From Anaeromyces robustus (Eukaryota > Neocallimastigomycota > Neocallimastigomycetes > Neocallimastigales > Neocallimastigaceae), in contig MCFG01000472.1 in assembly GCA_002104895.1 (NCBI GenBank), positions 2,501 to 46,964 of the forward strand: DNA of 44,464 nucleotides. The letters run 5' to 3'. A program made the position numbers and the translations under genes. The notes under the pieces are model-generated. The model was not told the DNA's origin, ran no database searches, and saw only the letters and a list, made by a program, of their open reading frames with translations. Below are positions 13,387 to 25,175 of the stretch, piece by piece. Position 1 is the first letter of the stretch, and each line of letters opens with the position of its first letter.

Positions 13387-13640
13387 TTATTATTATTTAT
13401 TATTATTATTTATTATTATTATTATTATTATTATTCATTATTATTATTATTATTATTATTTATTATTATTATTATTATTATTATTCATTATTTATTATTC
13501 ATTATTTATTATTATTATTATTATTTATTATTATTATTCATTATTCATTATTCATTATTATTATTATTCATTATTATTATTATTATTTATTATTATTATT
13601 TATTATTATTATTATTATTATTATTCATTATTATTATTTT
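13064..13640. repeat. TTA microsatellite with TTATTCA and TTATTTA interruptions
   Basis: Nearly 580 bp of (TTA)n interrupted at irregular intervals by TTATTCATTA and TTATTTATTA. It codes for nothing and separates the scaffoldin from the repeat-rich zone to its right. Confidence 0.95.
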
Positions 13641-14588
13641 CTCAATAAAACAATAATTATTATTATTTAATGATTTATTATCTATTTTATTTATTAATAA
13701 TAATTATAATCATAATTATAATCAATTCTTTTTTTCAACTTTCTTTTTTATTTTATTTTTATTTTTTATTATTTTTTTAACTTTCTTTTTTATTTTTTTT
13801 CTTTAACTTTCTTTTTTTTATTTTATTTTAACTTTTTAATTTTTCTGTTTCTTTATTACTATTGGTTTGTTTTGTTTGTTTTGTTTGTTTTGTTTTGTTT
13901 TTCCCACTTCTGACATTAAAAAATTTCTTTATTGTTTCCAATTAAAAAAAAAATTTTTTTTTTTGAAATTAAACTATTTTTTTTACTAAATTAAAAAAAA
14001 TTTCTTCTCTCTTTTTTTTTCTTTTTTTTTATTTTTTTATTTTTTTTTTTTTTAATAAATAAAGTCACCTTCTCCAAAAATGAAATTCCTTTTTTTTTTT
14101 TTTTTACTCATTTACCATCAATTTTAAAATGGATAAAAATAATATATTAAAAAAATTACTAAAAAATAGAAATAAAAAATAGGAAAAAAAATTACCTTAA
14201 AATTCTTTTAAGCCTCATTTTGTTTAATAGATAAAATAAAAAAATTAAAAATTTAAGTGGTTATTTTTCCCCAATGCTTTTTTTTTCTTACACAACAATC
14301 TACCAAAATAAACAAACTTGATTTTCTCTCAATTTTAATTATAAAACCTACACTAAAAATGGTATCAATCGAATCTACGTCAAAAGCGCTTTCTAACAAA
14401 CCTAAAAAAAACCACTTTTAAAGAAAAAAGTTTTTTCTTTGAAATTTCGAAATTTATATTTTCAAAAAAAATGGAGTTGAAAAAGTTGTTGGAATTCGAC
14501 ATTTGTAAAATGTAAAAGGTAAAAGAGACTTCTAGAAACATGGAAAAATGGTTTTTGTGGAAATTTTCTATCATTTTCTAATCTTTTT
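13641..14588. other. AT-rich DNA, no gene seen
   Basis: Poly-T runs, a TTTTG/TTTGT repeat near 13865-13905 and scattered short frames. The small phenylalanine- and lysine-rich frame on the minus strand at 14380-14574 has no recognisable domain. Confidence 0.7.
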
Positions 14589-15036
14589 TCCTAACAATAA
14601 AAAATAAATAAATGAATAAATAAATAATAGCTAAATAAATAAATAATAAATAAATGAATAAATAAATAATAACTAAATAAATAAATAATAACTAAATAAA
14701 TGAAGAAATAAATAAATAACTAAATAAATAAATAATAACTAAATAAATGAAGAAATAAATAATAACTAAATAAATAAATAACTAAATAATAACTATATAA
14801 ATGAATTGATAAATAATAACTAAATAAATAAATAATAACTAAATAACTATATAAATGAATTGATAAATAATAACTAAATAAATAAATAAATAATAACTAA
14901 ATAAATAATAAATAAATAACTATATAAATGAATTGATAAATAATAACTAAATAAATAAATAATAACTAAATAAATAATAAATAAATAAATAAATAAATTA
15001 TAAATAAATAACTATATAAATGAATTAATAAATAAT
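14589..15036. repeat. AAATAAATAACT minisatellite, left block
   Basis: Imperfect tandem units of AAATAAATAA(T)AACT with a longer variant containing TATATAAATGAATTGATAAATAAT. The same satellite resumes at 16246-16440 on the far side of the LINE copy, so the LINE inserted into a pre-existing array. Confidence 0.9.
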
Positions 15037-16245
15037 AACTAAATACATACTTTTTTTAACTAAAAGAAAAGAATACACTACCATGTTTTTTTATTTATTA
15101 TAAATAGTTATTAATACATTAATATTTGGTACATAAAAAAATACTATCTAAAAAAAAAAAAATACTATCTAAAAAAATTTATAACAAAAATTTAACATAA
15201 AGAAAAATATAATAAATTTCTGAAATAATTATGATTTCAGTGTAAGGTACTGTTCGGATTTCACTCCTCTCTAAATGGTAAAATAATATAAAACAAAGAA
15301 GTAATATCTGAATTAAAGATAGTGTGGTTGTCCACTAAACTCTCCCTTCGGTAATCTTCATCATTTCTATTAAAAGAAGATGACTCCGAAGGCCCTGTTG
15401 ATTGAAATAACATCGCGATTCGAGATATTATTATTATGTCTTATCGATTCGACGTCGACGCTCTTGGTAATGATGGGTGTTGATTTATACCGATCAAATA
15501 GTAACTCCAAAAAGCTGCATAGGACTGGTACTGTTTTTGTTAAATATTCAGCCAACCCCACAAAGTATGGAACAGGAAACTCTTTTGAACTTTTATAAAG
15601 ATGTTCGATTAAATGCTTCTGTTCCCCTTTATCGAAATGCAGCTCTTCTAGAGCTAAAGTTCCACCAAGAAGGAATAGATATATTTTATGGTTGATATAT
15701 TTTTCATACTCTAAGATTGAGGTGTAATTGTTATATAAAGAGTGTCTCTTTATTTTGTCTGCAAATGTGATGAAGAGGTCATTGATAAAATCTAGTGAAT
15801 TCCATCTAATAAGAGAAAAGAAAGGGCAATTAAAGATCCAATGTTCAAAGGATTGCTCTCCTTGTTGACAGCAGGGGCAATAAGAAGGGTATTCTTTTGA
15901 AACTTTTCCACCCTTAAAGGCTATTTTCGAGTTATATACATATCCACAGCGTAAACGTATTATCCATTTGATACCTAGATTAATATGAGGGTATTCATAA
16001 CCCAACATAATAATATGTTTAGAATCACAAAATTTATATTTATCATAGTTTTTACCTTTAATTCCTTGTTTTTTAGCAAGATCATTCCAGTACCAATTTT
16101 TAATTTCTCCGTATTCACTAATTGACACATTTTTGAGTCTACCCACTAATGAACTAGATCTAACCGCCCAAGAAGCGAATCTATTAATTCTTTTATAGTA
16201 TAAAACAAGATATTTAATAATACAATGTGAAAACTAAATACATAC
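15037..16245 (-). mobile_element. 5'-truncated LINE (non-LTR retrotransposon) with 14-bp target duplication
   Basis: A minus-strand LINE remnant lies at 15051-16231, flanked by exact copies of AACTAAATACATAC at 15037-15050 and 16232-16245. On the plus strand it begins with a short T run (poly-A tail), then the family's 3' UTR (15058-15390), then the coding C-terminus. It contains the end of the RT/thumb region, the zinc knuckle, and a frame that ends early compared with the related 19065-19620 copy. The clean duplication and truncation show a retrotransposition event. Confidence 0.9.
15370..16231 (-). pseudogene. LINE ORF2 C-terminal region with zinc knuckle
   Basis: The open frame to 16146 extends upstream without an ATG to 16231 (HCIIKYLVLYYKRINR...). 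It reads GIKWIIRLRCGYVYNS followed by CPCCQQGEQSFEHWIFNC, which is the Cys-x2-Cys...His-x4-Cys knuckle typical of the C-terminus of non-LTR reverse transcriptase proteins. The segment corresponds to what is missing from the RT fragment at 25176-26545, which stops at WIMRIRSG. The C-terminal residues differ in frame from the 19197-19514 copy, indicating an indel near 15400. Non-functional alone. Confidence 0.85.
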
Positions 16246-16440
16246 ATAAATAAATGATTAAATAAATAATAACTAAATAACTAAATAAATAAATTTATAC
16301 ATAAATAAATAAAAAATAAATAAATAAATATTAATTAATAAATAAATAAATTAATTAATAAAAATAAATATATAATTTATATTAAATTAAATAAATAAAT
16401 AAATAATATCTTTAAATTAATTATAGACATTTATGAAAAA
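16246..16440. repeat. AAATAAAT minisatellite, right block
   Basis: Continuation of the satellite at 14589-15036, displaced by the LINE insertion. It decays into AATTAATAAATA units. Confidence 0.85.
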
Positions 16441-17430
16441 TTGAGAATTACATAAATAAATAAAAGTTATAAAAAAAGAAATAAAAAAAAATAAAAGAAG
16501 CAAAGTAAATTAAAAAAAAAAAGAAAAAGATAAAAGAAGTTTTGAACTTTCTAACTACATTCAACAAATGAAATACCACCAACACCATTCACAAATAAAT
16601 TTTCAGTTTAATCATTTCAACATTGACGTCCTTTTAAAAGATGTATAATATTTTATAATTGGCCTAATAATCCGTAAGAAAAATACAACAGACCCACAAT
16701 TAACCCAGAAATAAGAAAACTTTAATGAAAATTTTTTATTTTTTTTTCACTATAACAAAGGAAACACATAGGAAAAAAGTTTTCTAAATGCTAATTTACC
16801 TTTTTTTTTTTTTTTTTTTTAAGTAAAAAAAATTCTTGTAACTCCAACCTAATTCTATTTCTTTTAATCCTTAAAAAACCACTCAAAAAAAAATAATGTT
16901 GAGAATTAAGATTTGAGACATATTTTTTTTTACTTTTAGCTAAATTTCTTTTTCTTTTTTTTTCTCTGTAAATATGTCTTTTTCTAAAATAATTTTAACC
17001 TTTAATAAAATTCTTTTTTTTTTTTTTTTTCTAAGGTATGAGGATTTTTCTTTAGATTATGAATGGAATGAAATAATAATACTAATAGTTAATAATAAAT
17101 AATAAATAATAAATAATAATAATAATAATAATAATTGTAATAATAGTTAATAATAATAATAATAATAATTGTAATAATAGTTAATAATAATAATAATTAA
17201 TAATTAATAATTAATAATTGTTAATAATAATAATGATATATTAAAGGAAATAATTTATAATTATTATAATTAGTTTCTATTTTTTAAAAAAATAAAAAAA
17301 AATAGGTTACAAGTTTTTTTTTTTTTTTTTTTTTTTTTTGCTTTATCTGAGGTATGCTTCTTTGATCTTCCCTAATGTGAAGCAGTAAGCCCACTCCCTA
17401 ATAATTAGGTGGTAATAAATGAAAATAAAA
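16441..17430. other. AT-rich DNA, no gene seen
   Basis: Homopolymers, an AAT microsatellite (17080-17240) and a 24-T run ending at 17339. No protein-like frame or RNA gene is recognised. Confidence 0.7.
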
Positions 17431-17435
17431 ATAAA

Positions 17436-17660
17436 TAAATATAGACTCACATTAATGGGACCCATCTCCATTATGTGACCTACACAGCGGTGCAAATTAT
17501 GTAGGTGTGAAGGGAATTCCGCAACGGATATCACTGCTCTGCTGCTGTCGTACTCACTGCTGGAATATTAAGATTAGCCCTAACACTCCTATAGCGTCTC
17601 CAACAGTGATACTTTATGACAGGCAGAATTTTGTCATCGCCTAATTCTTTAGAATTAACC
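17436..17660 (-). repeat. Dispersed repeat with coding traces, copy 1 (internally deleted)
   Basis: About 225 bp closely related to 39068-39342. Shared blocks include the CTCACATTAATGGGACCCATCTCC region, GGGAATTCCGCAACGGATA, and the end TGTCATCGCCTAAT. This copy lacks about 45 bp present in the other, between CGTCTC and CAACAGTG. On the minus strand a short protein-like frame (RRYRSVRANLN...) is shared by both copies. Probably a fragment of an unrecognised transposon. Confidence 0.8.
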
Positions 17661-17839
17661 GAAGACTCCCTTCCCAGTCATTGGTGATCAAATTAAATTA
17701 TGACAATTAATATTTTAATTCAAATTTCAGTATATAATAATGTTTTTTTTTTCTTAATTTAACCCTACCTGATCATCCTTCTATTTTTAGTCTTCTTGTA
17801 AAAAAAAGAAAAAAAAAAAAAAAGTAAAATAGTTCAGAT

Positions 17840-18330
17840 AAGATAATCATTTTGTTCCAATTAACACATAGGTTAAAGAATGGAGAGCTACGATTTAGGT
17901 GTTTATAAAACTAGGTATTGAGTGGTGAAAGAACATTATTAGCAATTCTTAGAATATGAAGGTTGATTAATTTAGTTCTACGAGTTTTATTGGTAATACA
18001 CCATTTAATCTTGGATATAGGTAGTTTTTAGGTGATCAATTTAATGAGTTTAAGATGGGTATTAGGGTCTTCATAGTTAACTCTGCTTATAAAATAATCC
18101 TCTACGTTTGGAATGAAATGTTTGGATATGCCATGAATGATGTTGTCGATATTAGATATATGTTTACTGAGAAAATCCAATAATCTATTAATAGTCCAAT
18201 GTTTGTAAGTCACGAATGAAAAGAAGAACAAATTCCTGTTCAAGATAACCATGACATCATAATCTACGACGCAATAACTGATGATTAGTAGAGTTTGAAG
18301 AATTCATGTTGAAGTGTTGGAAGCAACCTA
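17840..18330 (-). pseudogene. Unrecognised degenerate coding segment
   Basis: On the minus strand one frame reads like protein from about 18310 to 18028 (for example KHWTINRLLDFLSKHISNID) and continues after a stop as LPISKIKWCITNKTRRTKL. GC content is higher than in the flanks. No domain is recognised. It may be the last exon of a decayed gene or part of a transposon; a stop codon at 18028-18030 and others downstream argue against an intact gene. Confidence 0.4.
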
Positions 18331-18584
18331 AATAAAAATTATAATAATAAAAAAAATAAAAAGGTAATGAAATAAAAAAGAATAAAATATATAGAAAATT
18401 AAATTTTTTTTTTTGAAATGAGTATAGAAGTAAAAAATAATAAAAGAAATATATATTAAAAGATATATATATAATTATATATATATGAAAAACTTGAAAA
18501 AACTTGATGATGAATGAGTTGAAAAAAGATAGACTAAAAAATTGAGTAAGTATAATATTTTTCACTGATATTGTAATTTCCACT

Positions 18585-18830
18585 CTAGTTCATAAATTTA
18601 TTGATCGCTGTATTCCTTAAAATATGTAGTACTTCTGAAATTTTCATAAAATCAATTGATTTGTAGTAAATACTACAAATTTCAAACATACTACAAATAT
18701 ATAAGGGTAAGAAAGAATTTTTGATTTTTTGTCTGAAAGACAAAAGAAACTTATATAATACTGAAAAATCTTCTAAAGCATTACCGTTGCGAATAATCTT
18801 TAATTTTTCCACACATTATCGCTGAGTATA
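18585..18830 (-). CDS. Small hypothetical frame, unrecognised
   Basis: A 75-residue frame starting MEKLKIIRNGNALEDFSVLY, with moderately complex composition and several Cys residues. It is in the same direction as the degenerate segment at 17840-18330, and the AT-rich gap between them (18330-18560) could be an intron, so the two may be remnants of one gene. No domain recognised. Confidence 0.3.
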
Positions 18831-19060
18831 ATGTCCCAACTAAAGGCTCAACGAAGGCCAATAATTGTATCATACAAAAGGGAATGGCTTCCTCCGAGAA
18901 ATCATTATGGGTTCTTTTTTTGATATAAAATAGTACTAAAAAAATTAATCAAACATTATCATTGCGCATAATGCCCAATTTGATATAGTACTTATATCAA
19001 ATTGTACCACCATAGCATCCAAATTTGCAATGCTTAATACCTTCAGGAGTTTTTTTTTTT
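18812..19060. repeat. Short dispersed repeats with CATTATC-x-GC-TAATGCC core
   Basis: The motif ACATTATCATTGCGCATAAT (18952-18971) has a relative at 18813-18833 and another at 22682-22700, just before hairpin copy 2. A 10-bp inverted repeat (ATTTGATATA ... TATATCAAAT) sits near 18978-19002. No gene is present. Confidence 0.5.
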
Positions 19061-19196
19061 TTTTTTTTTTTTTTTTAGACTAAAGGAAGAGAATACACTT
19101 CCATGTTTTTTATTTATTATAAATAGTTATTAATACATTCAGATTTAGTACATAAATAAAAGTAGATTAAAATAAAAAAAATACTATCTAAAAAAT

Positions 19197-19620
19197 TCAT
19201 AACATAAATTTAATATAAAGAAAAATATAATAAATTTCTGAAATAATTATAATTTCAGTGTAGGGTACTATTCGGATTTCATTCCTCTCTAAATGGTAAA
19301 ATAATATAAAACAAAGAAGTAATATCTGAATTAAAGATAGTGTGGTGTCCACTAAACTCTCCCTTCGGTAATCTTCATCATTTCTATTAAAAGAAGATGA
19401 CTCCGAAGGCCCTGTGGTTGAAATAATATTGCGATTCGAGATATTATTATTATGTCTTATTGATTTCGACATCGACGCTCTTGGTAATGATGGGTGTTGA
19501 TTTATACCGATCAAATAACAACTCCAAAAAGCTGCATATGACTGGTACTGTTTTTGTTAAAAAGTCAGCCAACCCTACAAAGTATGGAACAGGAAGCTCC
19601 TTTGAACCTTTGTAAAGATA
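19197..19620 (-). pseudogene. LINE ORF2 extreme C-terminus and 3' UTR, second copy
   Basis: The minus-strand frame SMSKSIRHNNNISNRNIIST followed by TGPSESSSFNRNDEDYRRES aligns at the DNA level with 15060-15610 over about 550 bp at high identity. It shows the likely true C-terminus of the family, which is frameshifted in the 15051-16231 copy. Confidence 0.75.
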
Positions 19621-19639
19621 TTCAATTTCACAGGAATGA

Positions 19640-20230
19640 AAACTTTAATGTTTTTACCAACATTATTTGAGGTTTCAATAAATTTGTTAATCATTTCATC
19701 TGCTGAAAGTTCATCCCTATGTGATTCAAGTAGGAAAGTATTTTGAGATTATTAAGACAATAACAAGACATATTGAAGACTCCCATAAGAACAGCAGAGT
19801 AGTTATCTTTGCTATGGAATTTGAGCCATTTTTCTAACTCATCAAAGGCAACAAGCCTGGCTTCTTTCCATCTCTTTTGCGGAAAGTAAATGTTGCCAAC
19901 AGCACATTTTTTTCCCCAAAAAGAAGTTAAATTAACGGAAAGGATATAATTGTAAATCAAGGGTTCGGAAGTAAATGAACATGAAGAATGAACACCAATA
20001 TAAAGACTACGCATTCCGTTGATGTCACGGTTGGCTTGTTGATGTAGTTCTTGATAAAATTAGGAGATGAAATGCTACTTGAAAGAAGTTTACTCGAACC
20101 CAGTTTCCTGAAGGCAAATACAAGCAGGTTTAAAAACATGATTAAGATAAGTGATACTATCTTTTTTTCAAAATTCCAACTATTAAAATTTCAACAAGCA
20201 CAAATATTAAAAAATTTTGCATTTGGGTTT
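19640..20230 (-). pseudogene. LINE APE-like endonuclease domain, frameshifted
   Basis: Translated in pieces, the minus strand gives ICACWNFNSWNFEKK, then (after a one-base shift in an A7 run near 20167) DSITYLNHVFKPACICLQETG, then IGVHSSCSFTSEPLIYNYIL, VNLTSFWGKKCAVGNIYFPQ and AVLMGVFNMS. These match the order of exonuclease/endonuclease/phosphatase motifs in non-LTR elements: W-N, LQET (catalytic Glu), VxNIYxP and GDFN. The last motif reads GVFN, losing the Asp expected for catalysis. Stops near 20060-20085 also break the frame. Confidence 0.8.
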
Positions 20231-20606
20231 AAGAAACAAGAGATTAAATCTTTAGAAGATATATTCAAAGATATACCCAGAAATTGGATTTTCTTCCCTT
20301 TTGATGTCGTGTTGTTTGGATTACTATTGATATTAGTCTCTGTACCATCACAGTAAACCCAATTAATTATTTTCTTTAAAGTTTAAGTATCTAACAATTG
20401 GGAAAATATGTTCAAATGTATTGAGATTTTCTAAGGCATTGATTCTAAATGAAGTATGAACCATTCACAGGGTTAAAAAACCGTTTAACAGATTGGATTA
20501 AGGAATGGTAGTTGTGTAAGTGGAGAAGAAGAAATTCATTTAGTTGTCTCTCAGTCCATGAATAAAGAGGAGGAAATATTTATCCATACTATTATCAAAG
20601 TACCTA

Positions 20607-20905
20607 AATTTATTAAAAATTTTTACTGTGTTACCTTTCTCAGAGTTACACAATGAAAATTTTTGATATTATCATTATTATTTTATTGTGCAACCCTTTT
20701 ATTATAAGTTGTACAATGAAATTTTCGATTATTTAATTATAAAATTTTGTTGTACTACTCTTTGGACAGTTTCACAACAAAAATTTTTCTGATTTTATCA
20801 TAAATTTTTTTGTACTACCCATAAGATTGTTTCACAAGAAAATTTTTGATATTATTATCATTTTATTTTATTGTGCAACATTTTGTCAATAATATATTAA
20901 TAAAT
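20607..20905. repeat. Degenerate ~70-bp tandem repeat (GTTTCACAA...AAATTTTT)
   Basis: Four to five imperfect units with the pattern TTGTACTACTC....GTTTCACAA.GAAAATTTTT.GATTTTATC. Related units occur at 21405-21515, and the first unit's start (TTTATTAAAAATTT..TTACNGTGTTA) recurs at 39342-39400 next to the dispersed repeat copy there. A non-coding satellite or part of a transposon's terminal region. Confidence 0.65.
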
Positions 20906-22680
20906 ATAATAAAATTAATTTTTATTTAATAATAATTAATAATTAAAATTTAATTCAAGCCTCAAAAATAGTTTAAGAATAATTTAAATATTTTATCAAT
21001 TTTATTATTAATAATTAGAATATTTTAGAAATTATTTTATTTCTGTAAAAATAATAATTATTAATGTATTAATAATATTTTTATGCTTTTAGTAATTAAT
21101 CATTTTCTATTACTAATAACTTATTTTCTATTAGTAATATTAGTTAGTTTATTTATATAGTTTAAATTTAGAAAAAAATATAAATATGAAGAAAAATCAC
21201 TTTTATATTTTTTCTTCATAAAAGAGATTATCGTCTGAATAATCTAAATTGAAGATTTAACCATAATCTTTATTAATTAATTTTTATATCGATAATTAGA
21301 AACAATTTATAAATTTAATTACTATTTAATCTTAATAAAAAAGACAAAATTTATTACAAGCCACATTTAATAACTTTCAGCCTATTTCGTTTGTTTAACC
21401 ATTTGATACATTTTCAGTTTCTCAATTAAATTTTTGATTATTTTATCATAAATTTTTATTGTACTACTCATAAGGTTGTTTCACAAGAAAAATTTTTCTG
21501 ATTTCATATTTATATATATATCTTTCATCGATATACTTTGTTTTTCATAAATTTTTTTCTATATATATATATTTTTATATATATAGTTTTTTACTCTTTT
21601 TTACCTTTTTTCTCTTTTACTTTATTTCTCTAACGCATACAATTCCAAATAATTAATAAAATAATCATTAAAAACTTAGGACCATGGACGAAGTAATAAA
21701 GGAGGCATTTTGGAATCTGAAATTTTAATAAAAAAACTGAAATAATAAAAATAAGGTGAATTTAGTTAAAAGTATTAAGTAGAGATAATATAATACAAGG
21801 TGATTGAATATTGGTCTTTTATAGTGTTATTAACTTGAAAAAAATGATGTTTGAAAAAGTGTTTAAGTAATAACTGTGAGAGAAATGAATTGTTTGTGTG
21901 AGTAGTAAAATATATTTTGTTTATGCTTTTGTTGTTTTTTTTTATTTTTTATTATATTGTAAGCGTTTTATGTAAGAAAATATTGTAAAAATTGATTATC
22001 ATGTAATAGTAAGAAAAGTGAGTGAGAATTAATTGTAAAAAGTTAGGCTGTTGTGCATAGAAATTTAGTAATCTCGTATAAATGGAAAGTGTACTGTGTA
22101 GAAGAGTAATAAAACTTATTATATAAAAATATACATAAACTAAAAAATTTTAACTAACTTATATTATATAATCTTTTTGTTTAATTTAATACTATAAACT
22201 ATGACTAATTTATAAAAGATTCACATTAAGAAAGAAAGAACTAAAATAAATTTCCTAAAAGAATACAAAAATATAAAAAGTATAAAAATAACATATTATT
22301 GAAAGAAGAAACAAAACAATGGTAAGGGAATAAAAAGAAAAAATAAAAAAAAAAAACAAAAGTAGAAAGAAATAAAAAGAATTATAAAAGGATAAAGAAA
22401 TAAATATATATATATATAAAAAAAGAAGAGTTATACTTACCTTGACAGTTCTCTTACCATGTAATCTTCGTGAATAGGTATGTATGAAGAATGAAAGAAA
22501 GAAAATACAAAATGAAAAATAAAGTAGAATAAGATGAAAATAATAATGTTCAAACTTAAAGATGAAAAAATAAACATAAATTTAGAAATTTGAAAAGAAT
22601 GAATTAAAAGAAAAAAATTCAAGTTTATGTATATTCTTAAGAAAATAAGAAAATATATAATCTTCATATAACATGTACAA
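20906..22680. other. AT-rich DNA, no gene supported
   Basis: Mostly A/T with more of the GTACTACTC..TTTCACAAG repeat at 21405-21515. A short frame MDEVIKEAFWNLKF starts at 21684, and its first 13 bases match those of the gag-like frame at 44367, but it stops after 14 codons. The minus frame at 22437-22667 is hydrophobic low-complexity sequence. Nothing is annotated as a gene. Confidence 0.6.
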
Positions 22681-22681
22681 C

Positions 22682-22799
22682 ACCATTATCATTCCGCAAA
22701 AAGCCTAATTAATGCCTTAAGTGTTGCCATGACTCAACAGGCATTCTTCCTCTTCTGAGCATTCCATTGATTAGGAAGGTGCAGGTCCTCAGAAGAGGG
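22682..22799. repeat. Dispersed hairpin repeat, copy 2
   Basis: Shares GTTGCCATGACTCAACAGGCATT and the inverted core CCTCTTCTGAG (22749-22759) / CTCAGAAGAGG (22788-22798) with copy 1. The stem is perfect over 11 bp, with a 28-nt loop whose sequence differs from copy 1, so the stem is better conserved than the loop. Confidence 0.75.
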
Positions 22800-23049
22800 C
22801 AGGGGAGGCTTATTATCATATTTTTTTTTTTGTTTATCTATTTTTTTTCCTTCCTTTTTTTTTTTTTTTTTTTTCTTAGTAATTATTATTGATAAGAATT
22901 CAACTAAAAAAAATTGTCCAATGTAAACTTGTTTTTTCATTATTATTATTAATAAAAAAAGAAAAAAACACCAACACATAACCCAAAACACATAACTCAT
23001 AACCTTAATAAATGATGAAAACTTTTCTTTTTAAATTGATTACTTTTTT

Positions 23050-25175
23050 TATTATTATTATTTGTGGGCTAGAAAAGAAAATAAAAATAAAAAAAAATAT
23101 AATTATTACATATTATTTATTATCTATTATTCATTTTTTATTATTTATTTGTTTCCTTGTAAAAAAAAAAAAAGAATGAGGAAAGTTTGGTTGTTTTAAT
23201 TATTAAAAATAAATGATTACATAATAAAAACGGATTAAATTATAATCCATTGATAAGACCACTTTTTTTTTTAAATAATAATAATCATTTGTGAGAATGA
23301 AATTTACCTAACTTAGGTAAATAAAATTAGAAAATAAAAAGTTTTAAATAGTAGTATTAAAAATTAATGTTGAATTTAATTTATGAATTATTATTTGCTT
23401 TGATATAAAGAAAAAAAAAAGAAAAAGAAAAAGTAATTATTATCTTACTTTTATATTATAAAAAAGAAAAGAATTTGTAAAAATAACAAAAATAATAATA
23501 CTATTTATATTTAAAAACGATAATACTATTATTATTATTACAATTATGTTATTCTTTTTTACAAATCTTTTTTTTTTCTTTTTTTCTTCTTTTTTTTTCT
23601 TAAATAGTAATTAGTTGATAGAAGAAATAAAACAATATACTTGTTTCATTTCAGATTATCATTAACTATATACAAAAAACTAAATGTAAATTAATATTAA
23701 TATTATTCTTTTTTTTTTCTTTAATAAAATATGATTAAATGAATTATTAATTAATAAATGATGATAAATATGCTTTTTATGTCAATTATTAAATATTGAT
23801 TAAATAAAATAGGAAAAGTTGATATATTTATTCTAATAAAATATGCTGTTTTTTGTTTTTGTTTTTTAACTTTTTATATAACGGTAAAATATGAAAAAGC
23901 ATTAATAATATATATAAATAAATAAATTATTTATTACTCTTAATAAAAAAAGAGTAAAATAAAATAAAAGATGTTTTATTATAATATAAAAAAATAGTAT
24001 TGATTGATGCTTTTAATTATTATAAAATTAATAATATGTGTGGGTGTTTAGCGTGTACTGAGTTTTTTTTTTTCTTTCTTTTTTTTTTTTTTTTTTGTTA
24101 ATAAATAACAAAAAATAAAAGAGTTTTTCTTTTTTTAATTATGAAATAATATTTAATAAAGTGTTATACTTTTTTACTAATAAAATAGTTTTCTAATATT
24201 TACTATAATGTTATGTTTTTTTTATAGATATTATTTAAATAATAATGCGAATGATGTTTTTTTTTTAAATATTTAAAAAAATGACTTTTTTTTCATTATT
24301 ATTTAATAAATAAATAAAACTTTTTTTCGATTACTTGTTGATAGGATTTTCAAAAAAATATTTGATAATACGTTTTCTTATAATTTGTTTTGCTTTGTTT
24401 TGTTTTGACTTTACATATATATATATAAACACTAAAAATTATATCATGTTATGTTATGTAGAAGAAAATGAAAAAGAATTTTTTTCATCATTAACTCTTC
24501 CTTTTTTTCTTCTTTCAACATATACATAAACTTTTTTTTATAAATTTGAAAGTAATAGAGATCTTTATAATTTTTATAAAGTTATCTTTCCCTTCTATCT
24601 TTACTCCTTTTATAAGTAACTCCGAAGGGTAAAATATAACTTTTTAATTATTATATTCATTCAAACTTAAAAAAAAAAAAATAAATATATTAGGTTTTAG
24701 TAATAAAGATTTTTCATTAAGAAAAATATTTTTTACTAGTTATTTTAAGCAATTTTTTTTGTTGTTTCATTTAGATAGTAAAAAATTAGGTAAAAAAGTA
24801 AAGAAAGGAAATAAATAAAAATACATTATATTATTAATATTTAATTTCATTTCTTTTCTTTTATAATAATGAATGCTATTTTTTAAAAAAATAACAAAGT
24901 TCTTTTCATTTTTGTAGTAATGACTGATTGTATTTTTTTTTTTTTCACATTTAAAACATATGAATAAAAATTTTTTAATTGAAATTATTGAACATATAAA
25001 TAATAATAATCATATATTATAAAATAATATAATTATTATTTAAATATATTCCATTTTCATTTTCATGATTATCTTTTTTTTTTACAATATTTTATCTGTT
25101 TTTATATACCATTTATATCTTCTAATTTATTTATAAAAGGTAATAAAGTGAAGAAACGAAAAGAATAAGAATGGT
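23050..25175 (-). repeat. Duplicated scaffoldin 3' end and downstream flank
   Basis: This block aligns in order with about 2200-4250: AAAATTTGTAAAAATAAC (2535 and 23470), TAACTC.GAAGG.TAAAA (3630 and 24618), AAAATTAGGTAAAAAA (3781 and 24781), CTTTTATAATAATGAATG (3876 and 24856), and the coding end AAAAGGTAATAAAGTGAAGA onward, identical for about 45 bp (4211-4253 and 25136-25178). It is a second scaffoldin-type 3' end whose coding part is replaced upstream of 25178 by LINE reverse transcriptase sequence. Confidence 0.85.

Larger units (their letters stand above)
19062..20606 (-). mobile_element. Rearranged LINE copy: 3' end joined to endonuclease region, RT missing
   Basis: On the minus strand this copy runs from a putative N-terminal region (20606-20360; translations WTERQLNEFLLLHLHNY and FRINALENLNTFEHIFPIVR in separate frames), through an APE-type endonuclease domain (20220-19640), directly into the C-terminal/3' UTR sequence (19620-19085) and a poly(A) tail (T22 at 19055-19076). 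The whole reverse transcriptase is absent, with the junction near 19622. Several frameshifts and stops make it non-functional. No target duplication was found. Confidence 0.8.

Noticed and set aside
13064-13640. CRISPR-like array (regular TTATTCATTA interruptions)
   Set aside because: Simple TTA microsatellite without unique spacers, in a eukaryotic genome.
21684-21728. Start of a second gag-like gene sharing ATGGACGAAGTAA with 44367
   Set aside because: It stops after 14 codons and the similarity does not extend beyond 13 bases.
22734-23000. Minus-strand 88-codon frame over hairpin copy 2
   Set aside because: Composed of poly-Lys from a T run and hydrophobic low-complexity sequence; not conserved in the other hairpin copies.
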